Assembly: GCA_028281325.1 (NCBI GenBank)
Contig: JANQKC010000014.1
Span: 140,872-204,871, forward strand
Source of the DNA: Alphaproteobacteria bacterium
GTDB lineage: Bacteria; Pseudomonadota; Alphaproteobacteria; UBA8366
Reading direction: 5' to 3'
DNA length: 64,000 nt
Shown here: piece after piece, positions 37,019 through 46,436 of the stretch
How the letters are laid out: each line of letters starts with the position of its first letter
Position numbering within the stretch: the stretch's first letter is position 1
Translations under genes and position numbers: made by a program
Notes under the pieces: model-generated
What the model was told of the DNA's origin: nothing
The model's input: only the letters and a program-made list of their open reading frames with translations
The model's database searches: none

Positions 37019-37567
37019 ATGACCGCCGACGCTGCCACCGCAGAACACCTCGAAAGGCTCGACCGAACCTACGGCCTGCGTCACTTCGGCCTGATCCCGG
37101 ACGACCCTGGTGAAACCACGGTTGCACGTGTAGTTGACAGCGCGATCGAAATCCTGACGCGCCTTGCCGAAAACCGCATCGAACGCGGCCTTTACCGGCG
37201 GCATGTGCGGAAACCCGAAGACCTCAGTTTCGGCCCACCCGACCAATCCGGCGGCTGGCTCGCACGCTTCGTCCGCCAGGACCCGTATGTCCGCTGCCAC
37301 TACGACTGCATGCAGGCGGATTTCGACGACAACGGGATCGTGCTGTGGACCTTGTATGCGGCCTACGCTAGGGGCTTCGAGAACACCGACCTGTCCACGC
37401 GCGTACAGCGGTGTTGCCGTACGCTCGCCGGCGACATGCCGTTGACGCCCGAACACGTACGGGTCGGTCTTTCCTTATTCCACAATAGGGTGCAGGAATC
37501 GTCCCGCCCCATTCATGGGTTATGCCGGCTCATCCTCGATCATCGGTGCGCGCCGGAAATGGTCTGA
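37019..37567 (+). CDS. Orphan McrC-like fragment or hypothetical protein
   Basis: A 182-residue ORF with codon use like its neighbours. The middle (RIERGLYRRHVRKPEDL, then VRCHYDCMQADFDDNG and LWTLYAAYA) resembles the core of McrC-type restriction subunits, in which a run of Leu/Arg is followed by a C-x-Y-D...N-x-x-L pattern. The RGRI motif is absent, the protein lacks the C-terminal nuclease domain and no mcrB gene is nearby. It may be a truncated relic or an unrelated protein. The similarity is from memory and tentative. Confidence 0.5.
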   Translation: MTADAATAEHLERLDRTYGLRHFGLIPDDPGETTVARVVDSAIEILTRLAENRIERGLYRRHVRKPEDLSFGPPDQSGGWLARFVRQDPYVRCHYDCMQADFDDNGIVLWTLYAAYARGFENTDLSTRVQRCCRTLAGDMPLTPEHVRVGLSLFHNRVQESSRPIHGLCRLILDHRCAPEMV

Positions 37568-37722
37568 CCGCCCTCTGAATTTTGGCTCTTTCGACAGAAC
37601 CATGCGGCCGCTACCCATGAATCCGGGTGGATGCCACGGATCGATTGTCGGACCGCCCCCGTTCGAATGCGGTTGCGTCCCTCACCCTGCGCAGGCCGCA
37701 AACCGCCCTACAGTGAGGCGCC

Positions 37723-38463
37723 ATGGGACTGAACGAGCTGCTTATCCTGGCCGGCGCGCTGGCGGGCGGGTTCGTCTCCGGCCTGGCGGGCTTCGGCACG
37801 GGGCTGACGGCGCTCCCGTTCTGGCTGTCCGCCGTTCCGCCGGTCGTGGCCGCGCCGATCGTGGTGATCTGCTCGATCGTCGCCCAAATCCAGACGATCC
37901 CGGCTATTTGGCACGCCATCGTCTGGCGCGATGTCCTGCCTTTTATTCTCGGCGGATTGATCGGCGTGCCGATTGGGACGCTCCTACTCGCGCATATTTC
38001 CTTGCAGGGTTTCAAGCTGGTGATCGGCTGCTTTCTCATCCTGTTCAGCAGCTTCATGCTGTTAAGCCGGTCCGCGCTGAAGATCAGGTGGGGCGGCAAC
38101 GCCGCGAACGGCATGGTCGGGTTCGGCGGCGGCGTACTGGGCGGGCTCGCGGGATTGTCCGGCCCGATCCCGACGGTCTGGGCGAGCCTGAAGGATTGGA
38201 GCAAGGATCAAAAGCGAAGCGTCTTCCAAGCCTTCAACCTGTCGATCCTGACCCTCGCGGCGGCGACCCAAGCCTATGGCGGCTTCATGACGCTCGAAGT
38301 CGGCCGACTCGTCCTAATCGCCTTACCCGGCACGCTGCTGGGCGCATGGCTCGGGCGGAAAGCCTACGAGAAGATCGGCACCGACCGGTTCAATCAAGTC
38401 ATCTTGATCCTGTTGCTCCTGTCGGGCCTCTCGACCATCGTCTCGACGGTCATATTCGATTGA
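37723..38463 (+). CDS. TauE/SafE (TSUP) family sulfite/anion exporter
   Basis: A 246-residue membrane protein with about 8 helices in two repeats, each starting with a Gly-rich signature: ALAGGFVSGLAGFGTGL near the N-terminus and VGFGGGVLGGLAGLSGP in the second half. This is the TSUP family, which moves sulfite, sulfoacetate or related C1/C2 anions. Its stop codon lies inside an 18-bp tandem duplication. Confidence 0.88.
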   Translation: MGLNELLILAGALAGGFVSGLAGFGTGLTALPFWLSAVPPVVAAPIVVICSIVAQIQTIPAIWHAIVWRDVLPFILGGLIGVPIGTLLLAHISLQGFKLVIGCFLILFSSFMLLSRSALKIRWGGNAANGMVGFGGGVLGGLAGLSGPIPTVWASLKDWSKDQKRSVFQAFNLSILTLAAATQAYGGFMTLEVGRLVLIALPGTLLGAWLGRKAYEKIGTDRFNQVILILLLLSGLSTIVSTVIFD

Positions 38464-38490
38464 TGTGAAAGCTTCGATTGATGTGAAAGC
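38455..38490. repeat. 18-bp perfect tandem duplication over the TSUP stop codon
   Basis: TTCGATTGATGTGAAAGC occurs twice back to back (38455-38472 and 38473-38490). The first copy contains the exporter's last codons and stop (TTC GAT TGA); the second lies downstream. A slip-strand event leaves the protein unaltered. Confidence 0.95.
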
Positions 38491-38784
38491 GCTGTTGAAC
38501 ATCTCCGGCGCCATTGCCATATTCCGGGCGACCGCAACAAGAAGACGAAAGGGCATTTTATGATTGTCGTTATTCTCCACCCGGCTGGCGGAGAATCCTT
38601 GGCCGCGTAACGGTACGTCCCGGCGACGCTTGAGTCGCCTATACCGTTGACGCCGTTTTCCGGCGCATTCTCTCGACCCAGCCGTTCGCCACTCCCCTCC
38701 GCGCCAAGCGCAAAGGGTGGCTGTGACTACGACCTGTATTGCCGTGCGGACCACCGCGACGGCGCCCAAGCTGGTGCGAGACCA
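38491..38784. other. Intergenic region before rsgA, no gene seen
   Basis: With the repeat this makes about 320 bases without a supported gene. It holds two small hairpins, ATTCTCC/GGAGAAT (38572-38578, 38590-38596) and GGCGAC/GTCGCC (38622-38627, 38634-38639), neither with a T run. The rsgA frame is open back to 38647, but the upstream part lacks similarity and a ribosome site. The rsgA promoter presumably lies here. Confidence 0.5.
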
Positions 38785-39846
38785 ATGACATTCGATACAT
38801 CCGATCTGGCCGATTTCGGCTGGAATGCCTTTTTCCAATCCCAACTCGACATCGACGACCTGCAAACCGCCATCCCCGCCCGGGTCATGGCCGTGCATCG
38901 GGGCCGCCTGGACGTTGCCGCGCCCGATCTCGACAGACGAATACCGTCAACGGCATTGCCCGCCGACAGCGAAACGGCCACCGCCACCGTCGGCGATTGG
39001 CTGTTGCTCGATCGCGAGAGTTATCGGCCGTTGCGGCTGCTCGACCGCAAGAGCCTGTTCAAACGCCGCGCCCCGGGGACCGGCCGGAAACTGCAACTCA
39101 TCGCCGCCAATGTGGACACGGTGTTCATCGTGTCCTCCTGCAACGCCGACTTCAACACGGCGCGGCTGGAACGCTATTTGGCCGTGGCCCGCGACGCCGA
39201 CGTCACGCCGGTGATCGTTCTCACCAAGGCCGACCAAGCCGAAAAGCCGGACGAGTTCGTCCGCGCCGCGTCCAAATTACTGCCGGGCGTTCTGGTCGAG
39301 GCGATAGATGCCCGCGACGCAAAGGACGTTGCGTGCCTGGCCGTCTGGTGCGAAAGCGGCCAGACCGTAGCGTTGCTCGGCTCGTCGGGCGTCGGCAAAT
39401 CCACACTGACCAACACCCTCACCGGCGACGATCGAATCGCAACGCAGGGTATCCGGGAAGACGACGCCAAAGGACGACATACGACGACCGCCCGGGCGCT
39501 CCACCGGCTGCCGGGCAACGGGTGGCTGTTGGACACGCCGGGCATGCGCGAGCTGCAGTTGACTGACGCCAAGGCGGGTCTCGACGACGTGTTCGCCGAT
39601 ATCGCCGCGCTGGCGGAGGCCTGCCGGTTTTCCAACTGCCGGCACGAGACCGAGCCGGGCTGCGCCGTTCTGGCGGCGGCCGAGGGAGGATCGCTCGCAC
39701 CGGACCGTCTGAAGCGCTGGCGGAAACTGGTCGCCGAGGAGGCCCGCAACACCGAGAGCCTCGCCGACCGCCGCGCCCGCGAGCGCGGATTCGGCAAGAT
39801 GGTCAAAGGCATCATGAAATCCAAACGGGAACAGGGAAAGGAGTGA
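38785..39846 (+). CDS. rsgA: Ribosome small-subunit GTPase RsgA
   Basis: A 353-residue circularly permuted GTPase. An N-terminal OB-fold (RVMAVHRGRLDV) is followed by G4 (LTKAD) before G1 (GSSGVGKST) and G3 (DTPGMRELQL), the diagnostic order, then the Cys-His zinc motif CRFSNCRHETEPGC and a basic C-terminal tail. RsgA acts late in 30S subunit maturation. The start at 38785 is chosen on homology; the ribosome site is weak. Confidence 0.92.
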   Translation: MTFDTSDLADFGWNAFFQSQLDIDDLQTAIPARVMAVHRGRLDVAAPDLDRRIPSTALPADSETATATVGDWLLLDRESYRPLRLLDRKSLFKRRAPGTGRKLQLIAANVDTVFIVSSCNADFNTARLERYLAVARDADVTPVIVLTKADQAEKPDEFVRAASKLLPGVLVEAIDARDAKDVACLAVWCESGQTVALLGSSGVGKSTLTNTLTGDDRIATQGIREDDAKGRHTTTARALHRLPGNGWLLDTPGMRELQLTDAKAGLDDVFADIAALAEACRFSNCRHETEPGCAVLAAAEGGSLAPDRLKRWRKLVAEEARNTESLADRRARERGFGKMVKGIMKSKREQGKE

Positions 39847-39865
39847 AACCCCGCCTAGCGATCCG

Positions 39866-40264
39866 TCAACCCGCCAACGGCTTGTAGGCGATCGCCTCCA
39901 ACTCCAGGCGCGCGCCGGGTAGGAGCAGATCGCAGCGAACGGCCGACCGGGCCGGCATGGGCCCGGTGAAGAAGCTTGCGTAGGTTTCGTTGAAAGCGGC
40001 GAAGTCTTCCCGGTCCGTCAGCCAGGCGGTGACCTTGACCACATCGTCGAGGGAACAGCCGGCCTCCGCCAACATGGCGGTCAGGCGTTGCATGACGTTC
40101 GCCGTCTGCGCCGCGATCGGCCCGGCGACAATCTGCCCGTCGGCCGATTTCGGCATGAGACCCGACACGAAAACGAAGTCACCCGCTCGCACGGCATGGG
40201 TCAGCGGATTGCGGTTTCCGTCGGGCAGCGTTGCCGTGGGGCCGAAATGTTGAATCGGGTTCAT
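39866..40264 (-). CDS. RidA family protein
   Basis: A 132-residue protein of the YjgF/YER057c/UK114 family: HAVRAGDFVFVSGLMP, QTANVMQRLTAMLAEAG and the signature ARSAVRCDLLLPGARLELEAIA with the ligand-binding Arg. Archetypal RidA hydrolyses reactive enamine/imine intermediates; the C-terminal Glu is present. The ATG at 40264 fits the family length; an open frame 61 codons longer is not coding. It is convergent with rsgA. Confidence 0.88.
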   Translation of the reverse strand: MNPIQHFGPTATLPDGNRNPLTHAVRAGDFVFVSGLMPKSADGQIVAGPIAAQTANVMQRLTAMLAEAGCSLDDVVKVTAWLTDREDFAAFNETYASFFTGPMPARSAVRCDLLLPGARLELEAIAYKPLAG

Positions 40265-40496
40265 TGGCTGGGTCCTCTTCACTACGGGTCGATACGGGCG
40301 ATGGCATCGCCAACAGGTCGGATCGTTCCGCCGCGCATCGGATCGTCGCAATCCCAGAATACGGCCGTCCTCGCAGCCCGCAAATCGCTGGCTGGATCCC
40401 GCCCCGTCTCGCCGGCGCATAAATTTTGACTCGCCCCGACCGCGCATGCACTCTTTGAGCCCTCACGCAAGTCCCATGACCCTGAACGGAGGCGGC

Positions 40497-41630
40497 ATGA
40501 CCCTCAGCATCGCGGTAATCGGAAATTCAATGCGGAACATCGGCGCGCCGATGGCGGCCGATCTGGCGCTTGGCGGGCACGACGTACGGCTTTCGCTGTG
40601 GTCCGATCAAAGCGATCTTTTAGAAGCCGTTCGGTCGACCGGCGGCATTTCGATGACGGGCCCCGCGACTCCAACGCTTTCCGGCCGCGAGGGGCTGGGA
40701 GAGCTTCGGGTTTTGACCGACGATCCCGCCGAGGCCGTCACGGGCGCCGATCTGGTGATTCTTGATGTCGAGCCGATGGCGCTCGAAGAACGGGCGGCGG
40801 ATGTCATCCCGCATCTCGAAAACGGCCAGGTGCTGTATGTCAACAACCATGGGTACTGGGCGGCATTGCGGCTGGCGCCGGCGCTGCGGGAAGCCGACAA
40901 GGCGGGCGTGACCGTGATCGAGGGAAACGCCCCCAGCATCGGCGCCAAGCGGAACGGCGCCGACGTCATGTCGTATTATGTGCGGCGCGAAGTGCCGGTC
41001 GCCGCGTTTCCCGCCAATCGCACGGCCGACGCGGAACGGTTCCTGCCTGTCATCATGCAGGCGCCAGACCTTCGCCGCGATGTCATCGAGACCAATTTCG
41101 AGAACCTGAACATGCTGGTGCATCCGGGCATGGCGATTCTGAATGTCGGGTATTTCGACCGGGCGGAGGCCGCCGGCGACCCGATCAGTTTTTACGGCAC
41201 CGGAAACACCGTCCATACGGGCCGGCTCACCGAAGCGCTCGATGCGGAACGGACCGCGGCCTGCGACGCATTCGGCGTCCGGTACCGATCCTTGCTTGAC
41301 CATATCCGCGGCATATACGGCGGCGGCGGGGACTCCGTGCACGATGCCGTGAAGCAGTCGCCGGTTTACAATCGAGCGGGCGACATGCGAGCCACGATTT
41401 GGCAAACGTGGATGGAGGGCGATCTCGCGCTTTCCCACGTCCCCTTCGTGGAACTGGCCGAGAGCGCGGGGGTGAGCGCACCGCTGCGGCGCGGATTGGT
41501 CGACATTATCGACGCATTGCTGGGCAACAATTCATGGCGGGACGGCCTCAATCTCGAGCGGCTCGGTCTCGCCGGCCTGTCCGTCGAGGAAATCCGCGCC
41601 TATGTTGAAACGGGAATCCCGAAGGCATAG
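40497..41630 (+). CDS. NAD/NADP octopine/nopaline (opine) dehydrogenase family
   Basis: A 377-residue protein with an N-terminal Rossmann motif (IAVIGNSMRNIGAPMAADLA) and the opine dehydrogenase C-terminal domain with conserved His (NLNMLVHPGMAILNVGYF). Opine dehydrogenases join an amino acid to a 2-oxo acid by reductive condensation; many bacterial homologs make or degrade metallophores or unknown opines. The ATG at 40497 has GGAGG just upstream; two earlier in-frame ATGs do not. Confidence 0.82.
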   Translation: MTLSIAVIGNSMRNIGAPMAADLALGGHDVRLSLWSDQSDLLEAVRSTGGISMTGPATPTLSGREGLGELRVLTDDPAEAVTGADLVILDVEPMALEERAADVIPHLENGQVLYVNNHGYWAALRLAPALREADKAGVTVIEGNAPSIGAKRNGADVMSYYVRREVPVAAFPANRTADAERFLPVIMQAPDLRRDVIETNFENLNMLVHPGMAILNVGYFDRAEAAGDPISFYGTGNTVHTGRLTEALDAERTAACDAFGVRYRSLLDHIRGIYGGGGDSVHDAVKQSPVYNRAGDMRATIWQTWMEGDLALSHVPFVELAESAGVSAPLRRGLVDIIDALLGNNSWRDGLNLERLGLAGLSVEEIRAYVETGIPKA

Positions 41631-41861
41631 CGCCGCGGTATTGCGACACGCCGGCACGCCGGCCTGCGACGCAGGTGTTCGCGACCGCGGGGGACGCGCG
41701 CCGCGTCGTGTAGCACGCGTTATGGCGTGACGAGACCGCCTTGACGGTTCATCGCGAGCGACCGTCCTGTAACGCCAAATCCCCATGTTGCGCATGGTCC
41801 GCCGAGAGATTTGTTGCTACTCTCGGTATCCGATCCAATCCTTTACGATCCGGTCGAAATC

Positions 41862-42503
41862 ATGACGAAACACGACTCCGACACCATCGCCGACATCCAC
41901 GAAGAACTGCACAGCCACCTGCCGTCCGAACCCGCGCTTCGGGTCAAGGCGCTGGAAAGCCTGCTTGTCGAGAAAGGCATGGTCGATTCCGCCGCCGTGG
42001 ACGCCTGGATCGAGGTCTATACGGAGGACATCGGTCCAAAACGCGGCGCCGAAGTCGTCGCGCGGGCCTGGACCGACCCCGATTTCAAGGCGCGGCTTCT
42101 CGAAAACGGCAGCGAGGCGATCCAGGAGTTCGGGCTCAAGCAGAACCATCTGGAGGTGGTGGAGAACACGCCGGAGATTCACAACATCGTCGTCTGCACC
42201 CTCTGCTCCTGCTATCCGGTCTCGGTGCTGGGCGTTCCGCCCACCTGGTACAAGATGGCGGCCTACCGGTCCCGCGCCGTCCGCGACCCGCGCGGGGTGC
42301 TGTCGGAATTCGGCGTTGAACTGACGGACGACACGGAGGTTCGCGTCTGGGACAGCACGGCGGAACTGCGCTATCTGGTCGTGCCGCAACGGCCGGCGGG
42401 AACCGAGGGCTGGGACGAGGCGAAACTCGCCAAACTCGTCTCGCGCAACTCCATGATCGGCACGGAGCGCGACCTTTCCAGCCGGATCGCGGAGGTCGAC
42501 TGA
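41862..42503 (+). CDS. nthA: Nitrile hydratase subunit alpha (cobalt type)
   Basis: A 213-residue subunit with the metal-binding claw VCTLCSCYP near residue 110; Thr in CTLC marks the non-corrin cobalt type, while iron enzymes have CSLC. The middle Cys and Ser/Cys supply oxidised sulfur ligands after modification. Nitrile hydratase converts nitriles to amides in the cytosol. The stop overlaps the beta-subunit start (TGATG). The usual Trp after CYP is Val here. Confidence 0.92.
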   Translation: MTKHDSDTIADIHEELHSHLPSEPALRVKALESLLVEKGMVDSAAVDAWIEVYTEDIGPKRGAEVVARAWTDPDFKARLLENGSEAIQEFGLKQNHLEVVENTPEIHNIVVCTLCSCYPVSVLGVPPTWYKMAAYRSRAVRDPRGVLSEFGVELTDDTEVRVWDSTAELRYLVVPQRPAGTEGWDEAKLAKLVSRNSMIGTERDLSSRIAEVD

Positions 42504-43159
42504 TGGACGGGATCCACGATCTGGGCGGCCGCCAGGGCTTCGGCAAGGTCGAGGTCGACGAGCCCGAAGAAGCCTTCCACCATACCTGGGAGGCGCGGGT
42601 CTTCGGCATCGTGCGGGGCATGAGCCGGCCCGCCGACTGGAACATCGATTGGTTCCGCCACTGCCGCGAACTGATCGACCCCGCGGATTACCTGACGCGG
42701 CCTTACTATGACCAATGGATGCAAGCCTATGCGGCGATGATGGTCAATTCCGGCGTCGCGACCGTCGAGGAATTGGCGAGCGGCCATGCCAAGACAACGG
42801 TCAGCGGCCTGCCGGCGCCCATGAGCGCGGCCGAGGTCAAGAAACGGAGATCGGTGAGCCAGAATTTCGAGGCCGAGGCGGCGGCGCCGCCGGTCTTTTC
42901 CGTGGGCGATAAGATCCGGGTGAAGGATCTCAGCGTCGTCGGGCATACCCGGCTTCCGGCCTATGTCCGCAACCGCCACGGGATCATCGAGAAATACCAC
43001 GGCGCACACATCTTCGCCGACGCCAGCGCGCTCGGCGACGAACGGGCCGTGCCGATCTATACCGTGGCTTTCGACGCGGCCGAACTGTGGCCCAAAGCCG
43101 CGGGACGCCGCGAGCGGGTCTTCCTCAATATGTGGGAGGGTTACCTTGAGCACGCCTGA
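42503..43159 (+). CDS. nthB: Nitrile hydratase subunit beta
   Basis: A 218-residue subunit: N-terminal MDGIHDLGGRQGFG is the family hallmark, and the C-terminal SH3-like domain has VKDLSVVGHTRLPAYVRNRHG. It forms the active heterotetramer with the alpha subunit. One base of the start overlaps the alpha stop, so translation is coupled, keeping a 1:1 ratio. Confidence 0.95.
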   Translation: MDGIHDLGGRQGFGKVEVDEPEEAFHHTWEARVFGIVRGMSRPADWNIDWFRHCRELIDPADYLTRPYYDQWMQAYAAMMVNSGVATVEELASGHAKTTVSGLPAPMSAAEVKKRRSVSQNFEAEAAAPPVFSVGDKIRVKDLSVVGHTRLPAYVRNRHGIIEKYHGAHIFADASALGDERAVPIYTVAFDAAELWPKAAGRRERVFLNMWEGYLEHA

Positions 43160-43505
43160 GGAATTGCAACTCGGCCCCCTGGCGGCGCACGACGGCGAAC
43201 CGACCTTCGACGAGCCCTGGCACGCCCAGGTCCTGGCCTTGGCCTTTGCACTGGCGAAGGTCGAGGTATTCACCCCGGCGGAATGGTCCGACGCCCTCGG
43301 CGCGGAACTACGGCGGGCGACGGCGGAAGGCGAACCCGACGACCAGAACACCTACTACGCCGCCGCCCTCACCGCACTGGAAGGCCTGATCGCCGCAGAC
43401 GGCAGGGTCACCTCGGAGGGTCTTTCCGCGCGCGCCGAGCAGTGGCGCCGCGCCTATCTGAACACGCCGCACGGGCAACCGGTCGAACTCTCCGCCGGAT
43501 CGTAA
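43146..43505 (+). CDS. Nitrile hydratase accessory/activator protein
   Basis: A 119-residue protein of the P14K/NhlE-type cobalt activator family, which exchanges with the apo alpha subunit during cobalt insertion: FDEPWHAQVLALAFAL, then FTPAEWSDALGAEL and a C-terminal RAEQWRRAYLNTPHGQPVEL. TTG start at 43146 with GGGAGGG upstream; it overlaps the end of the beta gene by 14 bases, completing an alpha-beta-activator operon. Confidence 0.85.
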   Translation: MSTPEELQLGPLAAHDGEPTFDEPWHAQVLALAFALAKVEVFTPAEWSDALGAELRRATAEGEPDDQNTYYAAALTALEGLIAADGRVTSEGLSARAEQWRRAYLNTPHGQPVELSAGS

Positions 43506-43518
43506 AACCAACAGCGCG

Positions 43519-44469
43519 CTAAACCCGCCACTGCGCCATGGTTTCCGAGGTCGCCAGAATCTCGCCGCTCCATAGCCTGCCGAGAAAATCATCGAACTCG
43601 GGCGGGTCGAATCCATTGGTGCCGACATTCGGCGTGAAGGTGAGTTCGCCAAAAAAGATGCCATCCGGAACGCTGAAAAGATCGGTGCGGACATATTCGA
43701 ACCCGCTTGCAAGGCGTTCGACGACGGACCGCATTTCTTCCAGATTCTCCGGCTCGGGAATATCCCAATCGTTCGGGTCCGTGTAACGAACCGCCAGCCG
43801 GTTCCATTCGGCATCGTAGAGAAGGCGTTGTTTGTAGGGTTCCCGGATGACGACATGGATGAATCCGATTTTCCCGTGGAAACAATGAAATTTGAAATCC
43901 ACGAGCCGCTTCTCGCCGCTCCAGGAAAGCGCCTTCTGAAAAATCAGACGCGGCGGGATGTACCGGTACTGACGTTCGCGCCGCACATGGTAAAAATTCT
44001 CGGCCAGCCAGCCATCTCCGAGAGCCACTAACGCGTCGAAATCTTCCGCAGCCTTGTCCCGGACGATGCGATGCCACCCGCTGCCGTGATTGGGTTTCAT
44101 CACAAACGACGCCGGAAGCCGATCCCAGATATCCCGGGTCAGCCGGTCCGACGTTTCATAGTTGGGGACCAGGTATTTCTCACCGATCCGCTGCGCCACC
44201 ACATCGCGGACGGCAATCTTGTCGCAATAGACTTGGTACCGCTCCATATCCGGGGACCCCATGCGCGCGGCGAGACGCTCGGTAAAGCGGAGCGGCGGTG
44301 TCCGGGGCCAACGTCCGTGATGCCGGCGATAGACCAGATTGGCGAAGAGCCGATCCGGAACGACCAAAGAAGCCAACTTCCGAAGTGTATAGTTCGGCAT
44401 CGAGACGGTCGGCTCCCGTGAGGATGGTACGGCCCGCCGAAGCAGCAGGTCCGCGAAGATCGGAAACAT
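43519..44469 (-). CDS. TupA-like ATP-grasp protein
   Basis: A 316-residue protein of the ATPgrasp_TupA family, often found with glycosyltransferases in surface polysaccharide or teichuronopeptide synthesis: FTERLAARMGSPDMERYQVYCDK, then the ATP-grasp core ASFVMKPNHGSGW, VDFKFHCFHGKIGFIHVV and the metal-binding FFGELTFTPNVG. It would ligate an amino acid to a sugar or lipid carrier, but substrates are unknown and no polysaccharide cluster is adjacent. A later start at residue 24 is possible. Confidence 0.82.
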   Translation of the reverse strand: MFPIFADLLLRRAVPSSREPTVSMPNYTLRKLASLVVPDRLFANLVYRRHHGRWPRTPPLRFTERLAARMGSPDMERYQVYCDKIAVRDVVAQRIGEKYLVPNYETSDRLTRDIWDRLPASFVMKPNHGSGWHRIVRDKAAEDFDALVALGDGWLAENFYHVRRERQYRYIPPRLIFQKALSWSGEKRLVDFKFHCFHGKIGFIHVVIREPYKQRLLYDAEWNRLAVRYTDPNDWDIPEPENLEEMRSVVERLASGFEYVRTDLFSVPDGIFFGELTFTPNVGTNGFDPPEFDDFLGRLWSGEILATSETMAQWRV

Positions 44470-44689
44470 GATCCCTATCTGCCGGACAGCTTACTGGGGT
44501 AGCGATTGACCGGCCAGTCCGGCGATGTCTCTCTGTAGAGGTATCACCCCGCGAACGCGGAACAAGGCGCCCGCGGCAAGATTTGACGGCGCGGATAGCG
44601 GCGGCCTGTAATGGTTACCGAACAACCAACCGTCTCGTGCATCCGCCCCGCCGTGCAGGGTTGCCCGTGACCCAGGGATTTGACACGCC

Positions 44690-44992
44690 ATGAAGCTCAC
44701 CGACGCCGCAACCGTCATCCGCAGCAAGAACGCGAGGCCGCTGCAGATCACCATCGACCTGATGTTCGAGGACCAAGCCCGGTTCGATCTGGCGCGGCAG
44801 TCGCCAAGCCTGTCGCCCGCCAACCTCGCCGGACTCTATGGGCTACAGCAGGGGTCGGTCCAGGTGTTGCCCTTCCCGCAAGCGCTCGCCATTAAGTTGG
44901 TGTTCGACCGGCGAACGGTCGCGGGCGACCCAGGGGACCGCGACGTCTATGGCACGCAGCAACACGGCCCGCTGCTGGGGGTCGAGCTATGA
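44690..44992 (+). CDS. DUF4387 protein
   Basis: A 100-residue protein (LTDAATVIRSKNARPLQITID and FDLARQSPSLSP motifs) of the DUF4387 family, which regularly sits beside AtuA/DUF1446 proteins as a small partner. Its TGA overlaps the AtuA-like start (ATGA at 44989). Function unknown; a structural subunit of the AtuA complex is inference. Confidence 0.85.
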   Translation: MKLTDAATVIRSKNARPLQITIDLMFEDQARFDLARQSPSLSPANLAGLYGLQQGSVQVLPFPQALAIKLVFDRRTVAGDPGDRDVYGTQQHGPLLGVEL

Positions 44993-46389
44993 GCGCCGTG
45001 GGAAAGCTGCGCGACCGTTTCCCGCGCGGACCGGAGACCCGGCCGTTGCCGGCGCTCGCCGCCTCGGGACAGCTCGGCTACGGCATTCCGGAACCCGCCC
45101 TGAAAGCCGGCCTGGAACGCGAGCCCGATTTCATCGGCTGCGATATGGGGTCCATCGACCCGGGCCCGCACTATCTCGGATCCGGTCAGATCGCGACATC
45201 GGATATCATGACCCGGCGGGATCTGGGGCTCGTGCTGCGCGGGGCCCGCGCGCTGGACGTGCCCCTGTTGTTGGGCACCGCAGGCTGCGCCGGCGCGCGG
45301 CCGCATCTCGACACCACGCTGGACATGATCCGCGCGATCGCGACGGAAGAGGGTCTTCATTTCCGGCTCGCGGCGATCGGCGCGGACATTCCCGCCGACA
45401 CCGTAAAGGCGGCGCGACGGGAGAATCGCCTGCGGCCCCTCGGCCAGATGGCAATGCCGAGCGACGAGGAGATCGACGGCTCGACGAATCTCGTCGCCCA
45501 GATGGGCACGGAGGCCTTTCGCCGGGCGCTGGACACCGAGGCCGACGTGATCATCGCGGGCCGCGCTTGCGATACCGCGATCTTCACTGCCGTGCCCGAG
45601 ATGCTCGGCTTTCCGCTCGGCCCGGCGACGCATATGGCGAAGATCATCGAATGCACGTCGATCTGCTGCACCCCCGGCGGGCGGGACGCCATGCTCGGCA
45701 CCCTGGAAGGCGATTCCTTCCTGATCGAGAGCATGAACCCGGCGCGACACGCCACGCCGATGTCGGTTGCCGCCCATGCCCTGTACGAACAAGCCGACCC
45801 GTACAAGGTGCACGAGCCGGAGGGGACATTGCATCTGGACGATGTCGTGTATGACGCCGTGGACGAACACCGGGTCCGGGTGCATGGCGCACGCTGGGAA
45901 CAGGCGGCGCAATTGTCGGTCAAGCTGGAAGGCGCGATCCCTGTCGGCGAACGCGGCATGGTCCTTGCCGGCGCGGCCGACCCGCGCTTCATCGCCGCGG
46001 TCGACGAGATCACGGAAGCGGTAGAAAAGACCGGCCGCGAGCTTCTGGGCGAAACGCTGGGCGGCGATTTCCAACTCTTCTTCCGAGTCTACGGCCGCGA
46101 CGGCGTCGTGCCCTGGCCCGACCCGCCAGCCGAGCCGCCGCGCGAGGTATTCGTCATGGTGGAGTGCATCGCGCCGACTGCCGACCAGGTGAAAACCGTG
46201 CTGGCTTGCTGCAAGCAATATCTGCTGCATCATGGATTCCCGGGGCGGCTATCGACGGCGGGCAATATCGCGTTTCCCTTCACCCCGCCCGAGGTTCTGG
46301 CGGGACCGGCTTACCGCTTCAGCCTCTATCACGTGATGCAGGTCGACGCGCTCGCGCCGTTATTCCCGATTCAGGTGGAGGAATTGTAG
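44989..46389 (+). CDS. AtuA (DUF1446) family acyclic terpene utilisation-like protein
   Basis: A 466-residue protein with the AtuA signature: GYGIPEPALKAGLEREPDFIGCD, then DPGPHYLGSGQ and IAGRACDTAIFTAVPEMLG. AtuA is needed for citronellol/geraniol breakdown in Pseudomonas, but most members occur in other carboxylate pathways and lack a defined reaction. No other atu genes are nearby, so the substrate here is open. Coupled to the DUF4387 gene by an overlapping stop/start. Confidence 0.87.
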   Translation: MSAVGKLRDRFPRGPETRPLPALAASGQLGYGIPEPALKAGLEREPDFIGCDMGSIDPGPHYLGSGQIATSDIMTRRDLGLVLRGARALDVPLLLGTAGCAGARPHLDTTLDMIRAIATEEGLHFRLAAIGADIPADTVKAARRENRLRPLGQMAMPSDEEIDGSTNLVAQMGTEAFRRALDTEADVIIAGRACDTAIFTAVPEMLGFPLGPATHMAKIIECTSICCTPGGRDAMLGTLEGDSFLIESMNPARHATPMSVAAHALYEQADPYKVHEPEGTLHLDDVVYDAVDEHRVRVHGARWEQAAQLSVKLEGAIPVGERGMVLAGAADPRFIAAVDEITEAVEKTGRELLGETLGGDFQLFFRVYGRDGVVPWPDPPAEPPREVFVMVECIAPTADQVKTVLACCKQYLLHHGFPGRLSTAGNIAFPFTPPEVLAGPAYRFSLYHVMQVDALAPLFPIQVEEL

Positions 46390-46436
46390 CCGTCACGGGC
46401 CAACGATGCCCTGTTCCGGACGCCGAGCGGTCGAGT

